DNA of 64,000 bases from Diabrotica undecimpunctata (Eukaryota; Arthropoda; Insecta; Coleoptera; Chrysomelidae). The DNA lies in contig NC_092808.1 of assembly GCF_040954645.1 (NCBI RefSeq), positions 86,497,389 to 86,561,388 on the forward strand, read 5' to 3'. Positions within the stretch are counted from its first letter, which is position 1. Each line of letters starts with the position of its first letter. Positions 24,363 to 36,149 of the stretch are shown here, piece by piece. Both the position numbers and the translations under genes were made by a program. Under the pieces are notes generated by a model. It was not told the origin of the DNA. It did no database searches and worked only from the letters and a program-made list of their open reading frames with translations.

Positions 24363-25374
24363 ATATAGGCGCTTGGACGTTTCAGGAGATAATTTTACAA
24401 ATAGTTTTGTTTTTCCTTAAATTCGGTATACAGTTGCAGTGATATTGCAATTTCTTCATTGTGTGCATCTATAAAATTAGTCAGCTTAAGGACCTACAAA
24501 AAATGATGTTGCCACATGTGTAACTGATTTGTTATCTTTCTTATTTTCTCGGTGTTACGGCTTATAACCTATTTCATTATCATAAAAATTCAAGATTTGT
24601 TCAATGTCTTTTAAAAACTTTAGTACATTATGAATAAGACACTTATATATTTAAAATATATTTAAAAAAATCTTATTTATTTAATGCCTTTGAGGATGGG
24701 TCTAAAAAACAACATTAAATAATAATTTATATCAAATCTTTCTACACACCTGTATTATTTATTAATCCATTTTACGACTTCTCACTAAAGGTTTTCTTTA
24801 ATAGTCAGTCTTAAAAACATTTCAGCTATACACTACAACTATTAGAAAATAACAACTATATCGTTCTTCTTAGTTGTCGCAGTTCGCTCTCCAAATACTT
24901 AAAATACATACTTAATCGTAGACATAACAAAGTAAATTTAAATTTAGATTTATTCAAGAAACATTGTGATAATATAAGTGTTTGTAAAATCTTTAACAGT
25001 GCTAAAATAAAACAAAACTTTAAATATAATCTTCTAATGTAAAATTCTAATACTGCAATAATACCACGTTTGAGTAAATAATTTTTTTACTTACCTGAAT
25101 AAATTATTTTAGAGTTCTAATACTGCATCCAAAACTTCTACAAATTTACTTATGGGTGATTTGAAGACTCTATATCGAATATTGAAGTGGTATTTGCAGT
25201 TTCAGTTTTACCGGTAGAGCTTTTCTTAAATTAGATTTTTTTTTGATAATTTTAGGGCTAACGAATTCGAATAAATAAATATAGAAAATGGTGTTCCGAC
25301 GTTATAAATAAATTTTTAAAATCTTAAAGGTACTTAGAAATGTCTTTAAAAATTTTAATCTAATCTATTTAATT
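24363..25374. other. AT-rich sequence without recognised gene
   Basis: No coding region, RNA or clear repeat was seen over about 1 kb. Confidence 0.5.
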
Positions 25375-25652
25375 AGCTTTCTTCGGTCCATCTTTGGACA
25401 TAGGCCTCCCCGATCCTTTTCCATTCTTCTCTGTCTGTCGCTACAGTCATCCACCTAGAGCCCACGTGCTTCTTGATATCATCTGCCCATCTAATTTGGG
25501 GCGTTCCTCTGCTTCGTTTATATTCCCACGGTCTCCAACTTATAAGAATTTTGGTTCCATCGGCCTTCTTTTTGTCTTATATTGTGTCTGGCAAATCTCC
25601 TTTTCAATTTTGCAACTTCTTGTCTAACATCCCTTACTTTTGTTTTCCCTCC
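25375..25652 (-). pseudogene. Non-LTR retrotransposon 3' fragment, part A
   Basis: On the minus strand this reads the extreme C-terminal region of a non-LTR polyprotein, in broken frames (a DDIKKHVGSRW-like end is recognisable around 25440-25490). It stops abruptly at the BEL insertion point (25652). Part B of the same element resumes at 33082 on the far side of the BEL element, in the same orientation. Confidence 0.75.
25648..25652. repeat. BEL target-site duplication (left)
   Basis: CCTCC, matched at 33077-33081. Five bases is the usual duplication length for BEL/Pao elements. Confidence 0.85.
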
Positions 25653-26254
25653 TGAGTGGGAGCCTTGTAAACGGCTCCCTATATTCGAGGGTTGGAAATC
25701 TTTTGATTCCAAGCCTTACTTCAAAGGACTTGTGAATGGATGTATCTCCATAGGTTTGGTTCTTCAGTGACCGTTGAAGGATAAGGATTGTTAAGGTGAG
25801 CAAATATTGCTCCAGAGAAATAAAATCACTTCAAGTTTATCGACTTATAATTAACTATTTTTAGATTAAAGAGGTTCAAAACGACCGTAGCTGACAGTAC
25901 AGTATCAAATAATTCTTTCTTTATCACACGTAAAAGAGAAAAACCGTATTTATGAGAAAAAATGCCCGATTTCGGCGTAGAGAAATATTTTATACGTGAA
26001 TTGAGAGTGAATTTAAATTTCGATGCCTCAAGGGCGATCTGTGAGAACTAACTAATAAAATAAAATTTGGTGCGTAAAAGTGTAGATTGCCCCTCTTGTA
26101 TTTAGGTGTGAAAACTATTTAAGAGGCTGTGGCGCCGTTAAGTCGACTAGCAAACTTGATATTAGTGAATATTTTACTTATTCTACACTAAGAAAAGTGT
26201 AAAGAACTATATTTTTATTTTGTATTTTAAAATGATATGTTCATTTCTGGAACA
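25653..26254 (-). repeat. BEL 3' LTR
   Basis: In coding orientation it begins TGTTCCAGAAATGAAC and ends CTCCCACTCA, giving TG...CA termini. Compared with the other LTR it differs at about five sites, including the penultimate base of the terminal CA. Confidence 0.92.
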
Positions 26255-26397
26255 TAGACTGCCCGCGTTGAAGTATTTACTTCAAAACGAAAGAAAGAGT
26301 GATTTGAGAAAGTAAGCAAACTTAACTTAAATGTAATTTAAGAAATAACTATTCCTAAACTAGAGTAATACATATAAATGTGACAAAATTTAAAATT

Positions 26398-28326
26398 TTA
26401 ATTTTCTACTTTGTCCACAGGAAGAGGACAGAGTTTTGTAATGGGTCTGTTAAAATATCCATCTCTAGTCTTTATTTTAACACTACGGACCTTATCGTCC
26501 TTACCAGTAAACAATTCAACAATTCTTGCCAATGGCCAGTGTAGGGGTGGAACTTTATCTTCCTTTAATAGAACTAAGTCGTTAACTTCAAGATTCTTCT
26601 GTGGTGTTAACCACTTGGGGCGATTCTGAAGTTGATTAAGGTAATCAATTTTCCAGCGTTTGGCAAATGATTGCTGAATCTTCATGTAGTTTTGCCAAAT
26701 TGTTAATTTATTGTCAGGTTTTTCCGTCACTATCTCTTCAGGAAATGACGTAATTGGTTTTCCTATTAGGAAATGTCCTGGAGACAATGTGTTAAAGTCA
26801 TTTGGATCATTTGACATAGCACAAAGAGGGCGTGAGTTTAGTACTGCTTCTATTTGTGCGAGAACTGTGCTAAAGGCTTCAAAAGTTAAAGTGGTATTGC
26901 CTAAAAGCCTTAAAATGTGATATTTGGCACTTTTTATGGCTGCCTCCCAAATTCCACCATGATGCGGAGAATGGGCTACAATAAATTTCCATTGGATTTC
27001 AGAAGAGGAGAGAAAATTGAATATGGACTCAAAGGTTTCCTTTTGTTTAAGAAATAGTGCAACTTCCCTCAACTGATTTCTAGCTCCTAGAAAATTAGTG
27101 GCGTTATCTGAGTAGATAATTTGTGGACAGCTTCTCCTACTGATGAATATTTTTAAAGCAAGTAAGAAACTTTCGGTAGAGAGACCTGTGACTAATTCGA
27201 TGTGCACTGCACGAGTAACCATACATACGAACAACGCTATGTAGGATTTTATTTTTGGAGCCTTTCTTAAATTGGAGCTTTTTATAAGAAATGGACCACC
27301 AAAGTCTAGACCAACATTGGTAAATGGAGGGGAGAAACATGAACGTTCCCGTGGTAAATCAGCCATTAACTGTGTGGCTGTCTTTGCTTTAAATTTAAAA
27401 CAATCGTGACACTTATTAATTATCCTTTTAGTTTCTTTGAGACCATTTAGACACCAATATCTTAAACGAAAATTGGAAAGAGTATTTTGAGGGCCTGCAT
27501 GACATAATCTTATATGTTCTCTATGCAGCATTAATTTTACTATGTGATTATGAGAGGGTAGAAGTAATGGGTACTTCTGTTCATATGGGACGTCTGAGTA
27601 CCTTAGACGACCACCTACACGAATCATTTGCTGATTATCTATGAATGGGTTGAGTTTTAAAATTGTTCTATTTGAAATTATCTCCTTATTTTTAAGACAA
27701 GAAAATTCTCGAAAAAAGTGTGCCTTTTGCAAAAGTTTTATTATTAAATTTTCAGCATTTTTTAATTCTGAAACAGAGAAGGGTCCAACATATTTTTCAT
27801 TTGGAAACTTGAAATTGTGAATGTACCTGAGAATAAGTGTGATACTGCGTTGTAGTTTTGAGAAGTTTAAAAATTTGAGAGATAAATTATTTTCAATGAA
27901 ACTTATTGGACTTTCTTGTGCTAGATGAACTATTTTCTTTTCCTCGGGTATTTTACTTACATTTGGTTTTGAATCATAAGAAGTTAAATCTAAGTTATAA
28001 TTAAGTAGAAATGAGGGACCTTGAAACCAAAATTTTGAGTTTAGAAGTTCAGGAGCAAACATGCCTCTTGACGCAATATCTGCGGGGTTTTGTTTTGACT
28101 TTATATATCGCCACTTAAATTGTGGGTTTCCTTGTATTTCAGAAACTCTATTTGCAACAAACTGTGACCATCTCGAGCTATGTGAGCCTAACCAAGCAAG
28201 TACGATTTCTGAGTCCGTCCAGCAGTTTATTGAGTCTATTTGAGTTAATTTATTATTTAGAATTTCAACTATTCTTTTAGTGAGTTTGCTGCATAAAACA
28301 GCACCCATAAGTTCTAACTTAGGCAA
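26398..28326 (-). pseudogene. BEL polyprotein, RNase H-integrase part
   Basis: A 642-codon open frame. It opens with an RNase H-like segment (PKLELMGAVLCSKL, then NCWTDSEIVLAWLGSHSSRW). The integrase zinc-binding region follows (HIRLCHAGPQNTL ... INKCHDCFKFKA). The integrase core shows its first Asp in VGLDFGGPF, its second in YSDNATNF and its Glu in HHGGIWEAAIKSAKYH. The C-terminus (LLKEDKVPPLHWPLARI) matches the domain that usually closes BEL polyproteins. The apparent start Met is internal; this was once continuous with the 28580-31891 frame. The frame itself is undamaged. Confidence 0.9.
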
Positions 28327-28579
28327 AGTTAATGTTTTTATTGGAGCTACCCTACTTTTAGAGGTGATGAGTGTGGAAGAGACATTCCTTGAGCTATAAG
28401 TAACTCTAATATATATGCAGCTGACGTATGCCTTCTCACTAGCGTCGGAAAATGCGTGGATTTGTATACTACATACATAATTTTCAATAAAAAAAAGGTC
28501 TGTGAATTTTTAAATGTTTTAGTGCTGAAATATGTTTAAGAAAATTTAACCATTCATTCAAGAGTGTAGATTCTAAACT
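28327..28579 (-). pseudogene. BEL polyprotein, broken joint
   Basis: The stretch between the two open frames still encodes the RT-RNase H connection in pieces, with an in-frame stop just after SKIQWN (28580) and a frame change before 28326. These lesions separate reverse transcriptase from RNase H and integrase. Confidence 0.75.
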
Positions 28580-31500
28580 TTAATTCCACTGAATTTTTGA
28601 AAGCCAAATTTTTTGCATTATTATTTTTGCAGTTACTATTACAGGATTAATTAATCCCTTGGGGTCGAAAAAACTTGCGATTATCGAGAGCACTTGTCTC
28701 TTAGTGTAGGAATCTTTTATTTCGATTTCTGGTACTGAAATAGAGAAACTATCTAATTTAGAGTCCCAACAAAGACCTAATATTTTATTGGAATGATTTT
28801 CTGAAGATATAACATACGTAGAGTCAGTTGAAAATTGTGAAATATTTTCTAAAAATTGTGGTGAATTTGAACACCATTTGTGAAGAGATATGCCTGCCTT
28901 TTGTAGCAGTGCAGTGATTTGCTCATGCGCAAGTGTGAGTGTTTCAATACTATTTGTACCATATAGTATGTCATCAATATAGCAAAAATTAATGAGCATA
29001 TCATGAGCGAGAGAATATTCTTCCTTATGCATGTTTGCGAGTTCAATTAAACATCGTGTGCTAAGGAAGGTAGCTGGTTTCGTTCCATAGGTAACCGTTT
29101 CCAATTGTATACATTTTAACGGCTCCGAGGGAGAGTTGCGCCACAAAATATTTAATAAGAAAGTTTGGTTGGGGTTTATTCTGATTTGTCTAAACATCTT
29201 TTTTATATCAGATGTGAATACATACTTGAAGAGTCTAAAGCTGACTAAAGTGTCAAATAGTTCTGGTTGTGTGGTATAACCCTTTAACATAATATCATTA
29301 AGGCTAAAACCAGAAGTGGTTTTCATGGATGCGTCAAAAACTACGCGCAAACGAGTTGTGAGAGAAGTGTCTTTTTCTACACTGTGGTGAGGCAAGAAAT
29401 ATTTGTTTTCTGAGTGTACATTCTGCAGAGAGAACGGAACATATTTTGCATGTCCTAATTCAACATACTCATCTATAAAAGATTTATATTGTTTGTAAAG
29501 AGAATCATTTTTTGAGAATTTGTTCTCCAAATTTAGAAATCGCCTTCGCGCCATTTGGAAAGAGTCGCCCAATTTATTATTTTCATTAGGCGTGCATAGG
29601 GGTAAATCTACTTGGAACTGTCCATTCGGTTGGATTTGTGTTGTGGCTTTAAATATTTTCTCAGCCTTTTCATCATCAGGACTTAAATGCTTTATTTCGG
29701 GAACTTCTTCAATGTCCCAAAACCTTTGGAGAAGATTATTTATATTTTCTTCTTCAGTGTGAGATTGAACAAATAAAGAAATATGATTCGAGTGTGAATA
29801 GTTACAGTTTGAGTGAGAGTGCATCTTTTTCTTAGATGAAACTTGTGGAGATAAGTAACCGAACATGACATATCCTAAATGAGTGTTTTGAAGCACTGGA
29901 AGACCTGCTCCAATATGAATTAAACCATCCTTTAATAGATCACAGTAAATTTCTGCACCTAATAAGAGATCGATTCTCCCTGGGGAGGAGTAAGAGGGAT
30001 CACTGAGCTTTATGCCAGCTGGTATTTTTATTTTGCTACGATCTAGAGGTACCTGAGGTATTTTACACGTAATATTATCCAAAACTGCACATGATACTTC
30101 AAATTTCATATCATTGTTTTTATATGGGAAAAATTCAATGTTTACCATTTCATTTGAGATGGAACAATTTTGAGAGATTGTGGAAACTTGTAATCTTTTA
30201 TTAGTGGTAGAGTAATTTAGTTTATTTACTAAATCTTTTGTTGCAAAGCTCGATTGAGATCCATTATCGAGAAGACATCTTAAGTGTACAGGTTGTCCAC
30301 TTTTAGAGTAAATTGTTACCAGCGCTGTGGCTAGCAAAACTTCGTTTTTTGGATTGAAAGTGGAGAGAGAAGAGATGCAAGATGAATTTTGACTTTGTGT
30401 GTCTGAGAGTAGACAATATTCATTTGTCTGAGTGCTTAAGTGAGTAGAAGTGTTTGGTGATTCATTATATGAATGTATAGAATTAATTCTTTGAGTAACT
30501 TGGGCATTATTACTCCTTTGAGGAGCATGAAAATGACTTTGAGAGATATGTGGTGAACTATGGCGAGTTTGTGAATCACCCTGTATACTTGCGGAGGATT
30601 GAGAGGTTTGTGGTGCATTAAAGCGTGATTGTTGCCTATTGGCGTGACTTTGATTACCATCATGTGAATTTGAAGCACTTTGATTGCTTCGAGTGGGAGA
30701 GAATAAATTATTTTCATGAGTGTGAGAAAAATTATTTTCTCCATGCAGAAGTGTATTGTGCTTTTTATTGCAAATTTTACATGTGTATTTAGAGATGCAT
30801 TTATCAGTAAAATGCTTAGTGCCAAAACAGTTTCTGCAAAGCTGTGCTTGCTTTACAAAATTAAACCTTTCTCGAGAATTTGTGTCTTTAAATAAGTTAC
30901 ACTGATATATTTTATGACCAGTTTGTTTACAAAATATGCAATTTTCATAGCTAGATTTATTATTATTTATAGTAGAAATATGAGCAGTTTTTTGAGTGAC
31001 TTTATTATTAAACTTTGACTGAGTTTCAGTGTAATTAAGTTTCTCTAAAACATCACATCTTTTTTCTAGAAATTCAAAAAAGTGTTTGAGTGTTGGAACA
31101 TTCTTAGAACCTACTTTATATTCAAAAGCCTTGTGAGAAGCAAAATCTATTTTTTCTAAAAATATTTCTATTAAAAGGAGGTCCCAATGTTCAATTGGAA
31201 CTTCGAGATTACTAAGAGCTTGAAGCGTTTGCTTCGTGTGTACAAGAAAATCTCTTAGTACCTGAGGAGTGCATTTACCTAGAGATTGAGACTTTAACAG
31301 CTTTTTTATAAGAGTACTAATCACTCGTGATTTGTCATCATATCTTTCTTTTAGGGTTTTTATAGCGATAGCAAAATTTGCATCTACTACTTCGATACTG
31401 CTAATTAAGTTTAAAGGTTCTCCTTTGAGGAAGGATTTTAAATATATAAACTTTTGTACATTATTTAAACTTGAATTGTTTGTGATCAGAGTTTCAAATA

Positions 31501-31891
31501 GTTGAAAGATTTCATTGAATTCTGAGAAATTGCCGGTAAAGGTTTTCATGCTAATTTCAGGCAGCCTCGCACTGGAAACAGCATTATTATTTGAGCTAGG
31601 TGCTTTATTTTCTGTTAAATTTAATTCTATTATTTTTCTTTGCAAATCTTTGAGTGTGTTGAAGTATTTTTCTTCAACATTTGCTCGATCAGCTGATTGT
31701 TGGTCGCTGTCATCAGTCTGTTCGATTTCTAATTGAATTTGTTCGTATTGTGTGAAAAAATTAAAAAGTTTTTCTTTCCTATTTTCAAAATCAAGTATTT
31801 CGTTTTCTGTATCTTTATTGGCTATAAACCATTCTGAGATACGTGTAATTGATGCTTGAAGTGATTTGCGCTTTTTCTTTAAAGCTTCCAT
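28580..31891 (-). pseudogene. BEL polyprotein, Gag-protease-RT part
   Basis: A 1,103-codon open frame starting MEALKKKRKSLQASITRI, a typical charged BEL Gag start. Residues about 110-190 form the DUF1759-like Gag core (KTFTGNFSEFNEIFQLFETL). CCHC-type clusters follow (CIFCKQTGHKIYQC; then CRNCFGTKHFTDKC). A Ser/Gln/His-rich linker leads to the protease (LRCLLDNGSQSSFATKDL). Reverse transcriptase comes last, with LRVVFDASMKTTSG and the catalytic box FCYIDDILYG. No stop occurs within it, but the polyprotein ends prematurely, so integrase is not made in frame. Confidence 0.92.
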
Positions 31892-32474
31892 TTTTTATTT
31901 AAAAGTGAATTTATTTGCAAATATATGCTGAGCGAGAAATAAGAGTGAATGATTTTGTTTAGTGTAAATGTCTTTTTCAACTAAGACGCGATTTTAATTT
32001 TAATAGAGTATTTTTACTAGAGTGATAAACAAATATTATTCGTGAGAGCGGGCTGTGAGACAATCTGTATAATAAACAATTGTCAGCTATCTTTAGCGAT
32101 ATTGAGAAGAAAGATCTGATGTCAAATCAAAGCCATTAGTTAATGTAAATATTAATAAACAAATAAAAGTCAAGACAAATATCTACCAATATAAATTATG
32201 TGCATGCAGTGATTATAGAAATATATAGAAAGAGTTTTAACCTCACCAAATGTTTTTCAAGTATCCAATTTAATTACCGCTGTCGCTTACCAGCACATAA
32301 CGCACTTTTCACAAAACACACGTGTCTAATCTTGAACGAAGGTCAACTTGTGCAATCTTTCTTCTAGGGACGAGAAACCATTATTCTTTCTTCCTGTTGC
32401 TCTCCGGCGTGTGTAATCCTTTTCTTTCTTCAGTCCTGTTTCATCAAATAATCTGTGCTCGATAGGACCACGAA
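31892..32474 (-). promoter_or_regulatory. BEL 5' untranslated leader with primer-binding site
   Basis: A non-coding leader between the 5' LTR and the Gag start. On the minus strand a primer-binding-like word TGGTCCTATCGAGC starts four bases inside the 5' LTR (complement at about 32457-32470). The matching tRNA was not identified. Confidence 0.6.
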
Positions 32475-33076
32475 TAAGTGGGAGCCTTGTAAACAGCTCC
32501 CTATATTCGAGGGTTGGAAATCTTTTGATTCCAAGCCTTACTTCAAAGGACTTGTGAATGGATGTATCTCCATAGGTTTGGTTCTTCAGTGACCGTTGAA
32601 GGATAGGGATTGTTAAGGTGAGCAAATATTGCTCCAGAGAAATAAAATCACTTCAAGTTTATCGACTTATAATTAACTATTTTTAGATTAAAGAGGTTCA
32701 AAACGACCGTAGCTGACAGTACAGTATCAAATAATTCTTTCTTTATCACACGTAAAAGAGAAAAACCGTATTTATGAGAAAAAATGCCCGATTTCGGCGT
32801 AGAGAAATATTTTATACGTGAATTGAGAGTGAATTTAAATTCCGATGCCTCAAGGGCGATCTGTGAGAACTAACTAATAAAATAAAATTTGGTGCGTAAA
32901 AGTGTAGATTGCCCCTCTTGTATTTAGGTGTGAAAACTATTTAAGAGGCTGTGGCGCCGTTAAGTCGGCTAGCAAACTTGATATTAGTGAATATTTTACT
33001 TATTCTACACTAAGAAAAGTGTAAAGAACTATATTTTTATTTTGTATTTTAAAATGATATGTTCATTTCTGGAACA
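32475..33076 (-). repeat. BEL 5' LTR
   Basis: Same length (602 bp) as the 3' LTR. Its inner end reads CTTA rather than CTCA in coding orientation, a single change that spoils the terminal CA. Confidence 0.92.
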
Positions 33077-33081
33077 CCTCC
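33077..33081. repeat. BEL target-site duplication (right)
   Basis: CCTCC, matching 25648-25652. Confidence 0.85.
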
Positions 33082-33690
33082 TATACACTTGTAGTCTTAT
33101 GTGCAACATTTGTATTTCCATTGCTCTTTAGGTTTTTATGATTTTATCCATATTTGCTTTTGTAAATGTCTACGTTTGGGAACCATACGTGAGAACAGGG
33201 AGTACGCATTGATTGTATACTTTGGTCTTAAGATGCTGTGGATATCTTTTGTTTTTAAGAATGTAGCTTAGTTTGCCAAATGCTGACCATGCCAGTCTAA
33301 CTCGTCTTTTTATCTCTGCTCTTTGGTTTTCTTTGTTAAGTTTTATAGTTTGACCCAGATATATATAATCCTGAACTTGTTCTATTTCATCTTGTCCGAT
33401 CCTCAGTATGATGTCTTCATCTGTATTTGTTATGATTTTGGTCTTGCTGTAATTTATATTAAGGCCTATCTTTCCAGCTTCTACGTCCAGTTCTTTCATT
33501 ATTTTAAATAATTTTTTTTTTGTAGGTTATTAATGCGATGTCATCAGCGTACTTTAGATGGTTCAAGCGTTGTCCACAAATTTTATACCTTTTTCTTCCC
33601 ATTCTAATCTTTTAAAAATATCTTTCAGAGCCTGATTGAAAAGTTGTAATATTCTTTCACCCTGTCTCACGCCTCTATTAAAAAAATAGT
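33082..33690 (-). pseudogene. Non-LTR retrotransposon fragment, part B
   Basis: Minus-strand pieces: around 33580-33690 a block GVRQGERILQLFNQALKDIF, around 33530-33560 the RT box LKYADDIAL, then the open frame 33170-33499 (KIGLNINYSKTKIIT ... VQDYIYLGQTIKL). With part A (25375-25652) these make one 5'-truncated insertion split by the BEL element. Frame changes near 33500 and in part A show it was already decayed or has decayed since. Confidence 0.82.
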
Positions 33691-34770
33691 TTGATAAAAT
33701 TGGTTAAATTTATCCCCTTTTAAACCATCGTGTTCGCTAGCCAGCAAATATTTGCCGTGTAAACTCTTTTTACCAACGAGGCATTACCATGGACATAAAG
33801 TTAGTTGTCAAGACCCATGTCAACGTGGTTTATCATACACTACGGCGCTTTGTAACCTATAAATACATATGAACTCTGTTCTTAGCAACTTTCCTTTTCC
33901 GACACTATTTAAAAAAACTTATTGTCTATCGTTGTTTTTCTTTCTTTGTTCTGCTTCGAATCCTGCGCTATCAGGATATTCAACGTATACTGTTTCATTC
34001 CTGACATTATATATTTTAGAACTCCTGTTTCGTAATTACGCTTCTTATTTTAAGTTTTTATTCGACTTCCATAAGATTTAACGTTCTTTGTTATCTTTGT
34101 TGCTTTTATTGCTATTTCTCTATCAATTGGATCCTCTGACGTTTGACAGGAGTATGATTGTTGTTCTAACTGTCCTTCTGTTTAGTTCAAACGTCACACT
34201 CGGCGTGTATTATCGCATTTCAAAACGATTTGTTACATTTTATTATATTATATAAAAGACAGATAAGACCTTATATAAAGTACCTATTTTTTAAATTGAA
34301 ATAAATAATAGGTAAAATGTACTTAATAATATTTATCTAAAAACATAAAAAAAAATAAAACACAGCCTTAGTTTTCCTTGGTTTGAGAGCAATTATATTT
34401 GATTCGCAGTAAACCAAACCAAGTATTACCGACAAACTTCCCCTGAAATTTATCCCTAAATATTTACATACATTTATTTATCCTTTAAATTATTTAGTAG
34501 CTTTAATTTAATAAAACCACAGTAGGTATCGTAACTTAATTAACAGTCCTGAAAGCACAACCGCAAGAGAAAATAAAGTAATTTACTTAACAAACTGCGT
34601 TAGTTGGTAAAATATTTTAAAGTTAGGTTTCAGCAGCCTTCTAATATTATAATAGATTCCTCATAAGTAAATTGACGGAAACCACTATATTTAATTCAAC
34701 ATACAATACACAATTCAATTTATGTCATATTATTTATTTATTTAAACCCTATCACCGTGCATATATACTA
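33691..34770. other. Sequence without recognised gene
   Basis: No motif-bearing frame was found. A TATA-like CTATAAATAC occurs at about 33857 with no associated gene. The 70-codon frame at 33869-34081 is unsupported. Confidence 0.45.
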
Positions 34771-35240
34771 CTAGCTGTACCCTACCCACGTTGCTATGGC
34801 ACCAACTAAAATAAATTTGAAAGACAGACATTACATAAATATTTAAATCATTTTAAATTATTTTATTGATTTTGTTCATTTTGAAAAAATTGTAATATTG
34901 CAGCGTTTCAATTTAATTCAATATTTACTGAAATAAATTATGGATTCATTAAATTTAATCCACACACTTGCCACGATTGTCCTTGTTCTTTATTGATAGT
35001 CATTGCGAAAGTGAGTTGCACCGGGAACTGTAAACGTTTGAATTCGAACAGCATATTTGTCGGGATCATTAGAATACGTGGCAACAGTACGTCTTCTTCT
35101 TTCAATTTTCCAGTCAAAATTGTTGCTCCAATAACATTGCTTACCATTTTTCGACTGAGAGTTTGGTTGCGTTGCAAATACGGGATGTTTTAAAATCTTT
35201 GTTTCTAGATTATCCATACTCAAATATCGAGAAGATATTT
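34771..35240 (-). mobile_element. Helitron 3' end with helicase tail
   Basis: The minus-strand frame 34938-35177 reads the C-terminal helicase region of Helitrons: IGATILTGKLKEEDVLLPRI, then FEFKRLQFPVQLTFAMTINK, QGQSWQVCGLNL, ending prematurely. About 165 bp further on, the strand ends GGGTAGGGTACAGCTAG (34771-34787), followed by T. This is the CTRR terminus and A^T insertion context of Helitrons. The rest of RepHel is missing beyond 35240. Confidence 0.8.
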
Positions 35241-36149
35241 CGAGAGTAAAATTTCAGATGTAATGACTGATTTTGTAATGTTATGGTCCAAAGAGAAAAA
35301 AAGTTTCTTCATTAGAAATACTACTGAAAAACATTTATTGAAAATAGACAAAAAAAAAACAGATAAATAGATGTTTGATATGTTCTATAGTAGAAACCTT
35401 CAATTCAGAAGAGTGATTTCATAGTTTAAACGCCGAATATCCCCAAATTTAAATGTACACAGCGGCCCTCGAAAACTGCCTGTTTTCTCGATTGCAATTT
35501 GCGTTTCCTCATAAGAAATTACAGAATATATAAAGCAGTATATTTATTTGTGCTTCTCTATAGTAGACTTGACCAGAAGTTGTCGTACAGTGTAGCCAAT
35601 TCTTGTTCACAAGTAGTAATTATGGTCATACAAAACCTGTATTCTTCCACGCAGCGATTATTACCATCATAAAAATACAAAAAACATGATTTTTTCAATA
35701 GTAAAAATTAAGCACAAACTTGTAATAAAATAAATTTTATTTATATGTCCCGTTTCGTTACATATTTAAATTTATAAAATAAAAATCGATATTTTAAAAC
35801 ATTATTTTTCAATCGTTTGGCAATGTTGGAATTAGCGAGGAAATTCCGTTTTACAATTTGGACCCAGACATGCCATAAAACTAGTTTTTATTATTTTTTC
35901 GCCGGAGGAATGGTTCTTTTACATGGGCGTTTCTATGGGTATTTTGTGAGTATATTTTAGGTGATAAGTTTGTAAACTTATTGTTGTTAATACTGTTTTA
36001 ACAATACTGTATTGTAGTATTGATAAAACGTGTTATTGATAATAAGAGTGTTATAGTTTGTCGTTTTATAGTAAATTTTTAGTTATATTCTTATACACAA
36101 TTGTTAAAATTATTGTATATATAGTATATACACAGATTATTGAAATACA
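35241..36149. other. Non-coding stretch
   Basis: No gene recognised between the Helitron end and the transposase start. Some of this could be the 5' part of the element encoding the DDE_3 transposase, but no terminal inverted repeat was found. Confidence 0.4.

Larger units (their letters stand above)
25653..33076 (-). mobile_element. BEL/Pao LTR retrotransposon, nearly complete
   Basis: Two 602-bp LTRs (25653-26254 and 32475-33076) enclose gag-PR-RT and RNase H-integrase frames on the minus strand, with a CCTCC target duplication. The LTR pair shows about five differences by eye, so the insertion is recent. It landed inside a non-LTR retrotransposon. A stop and frame change between the two long frames (about 28327-28579) disable the polyprotein. 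Confidence 0.95.
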
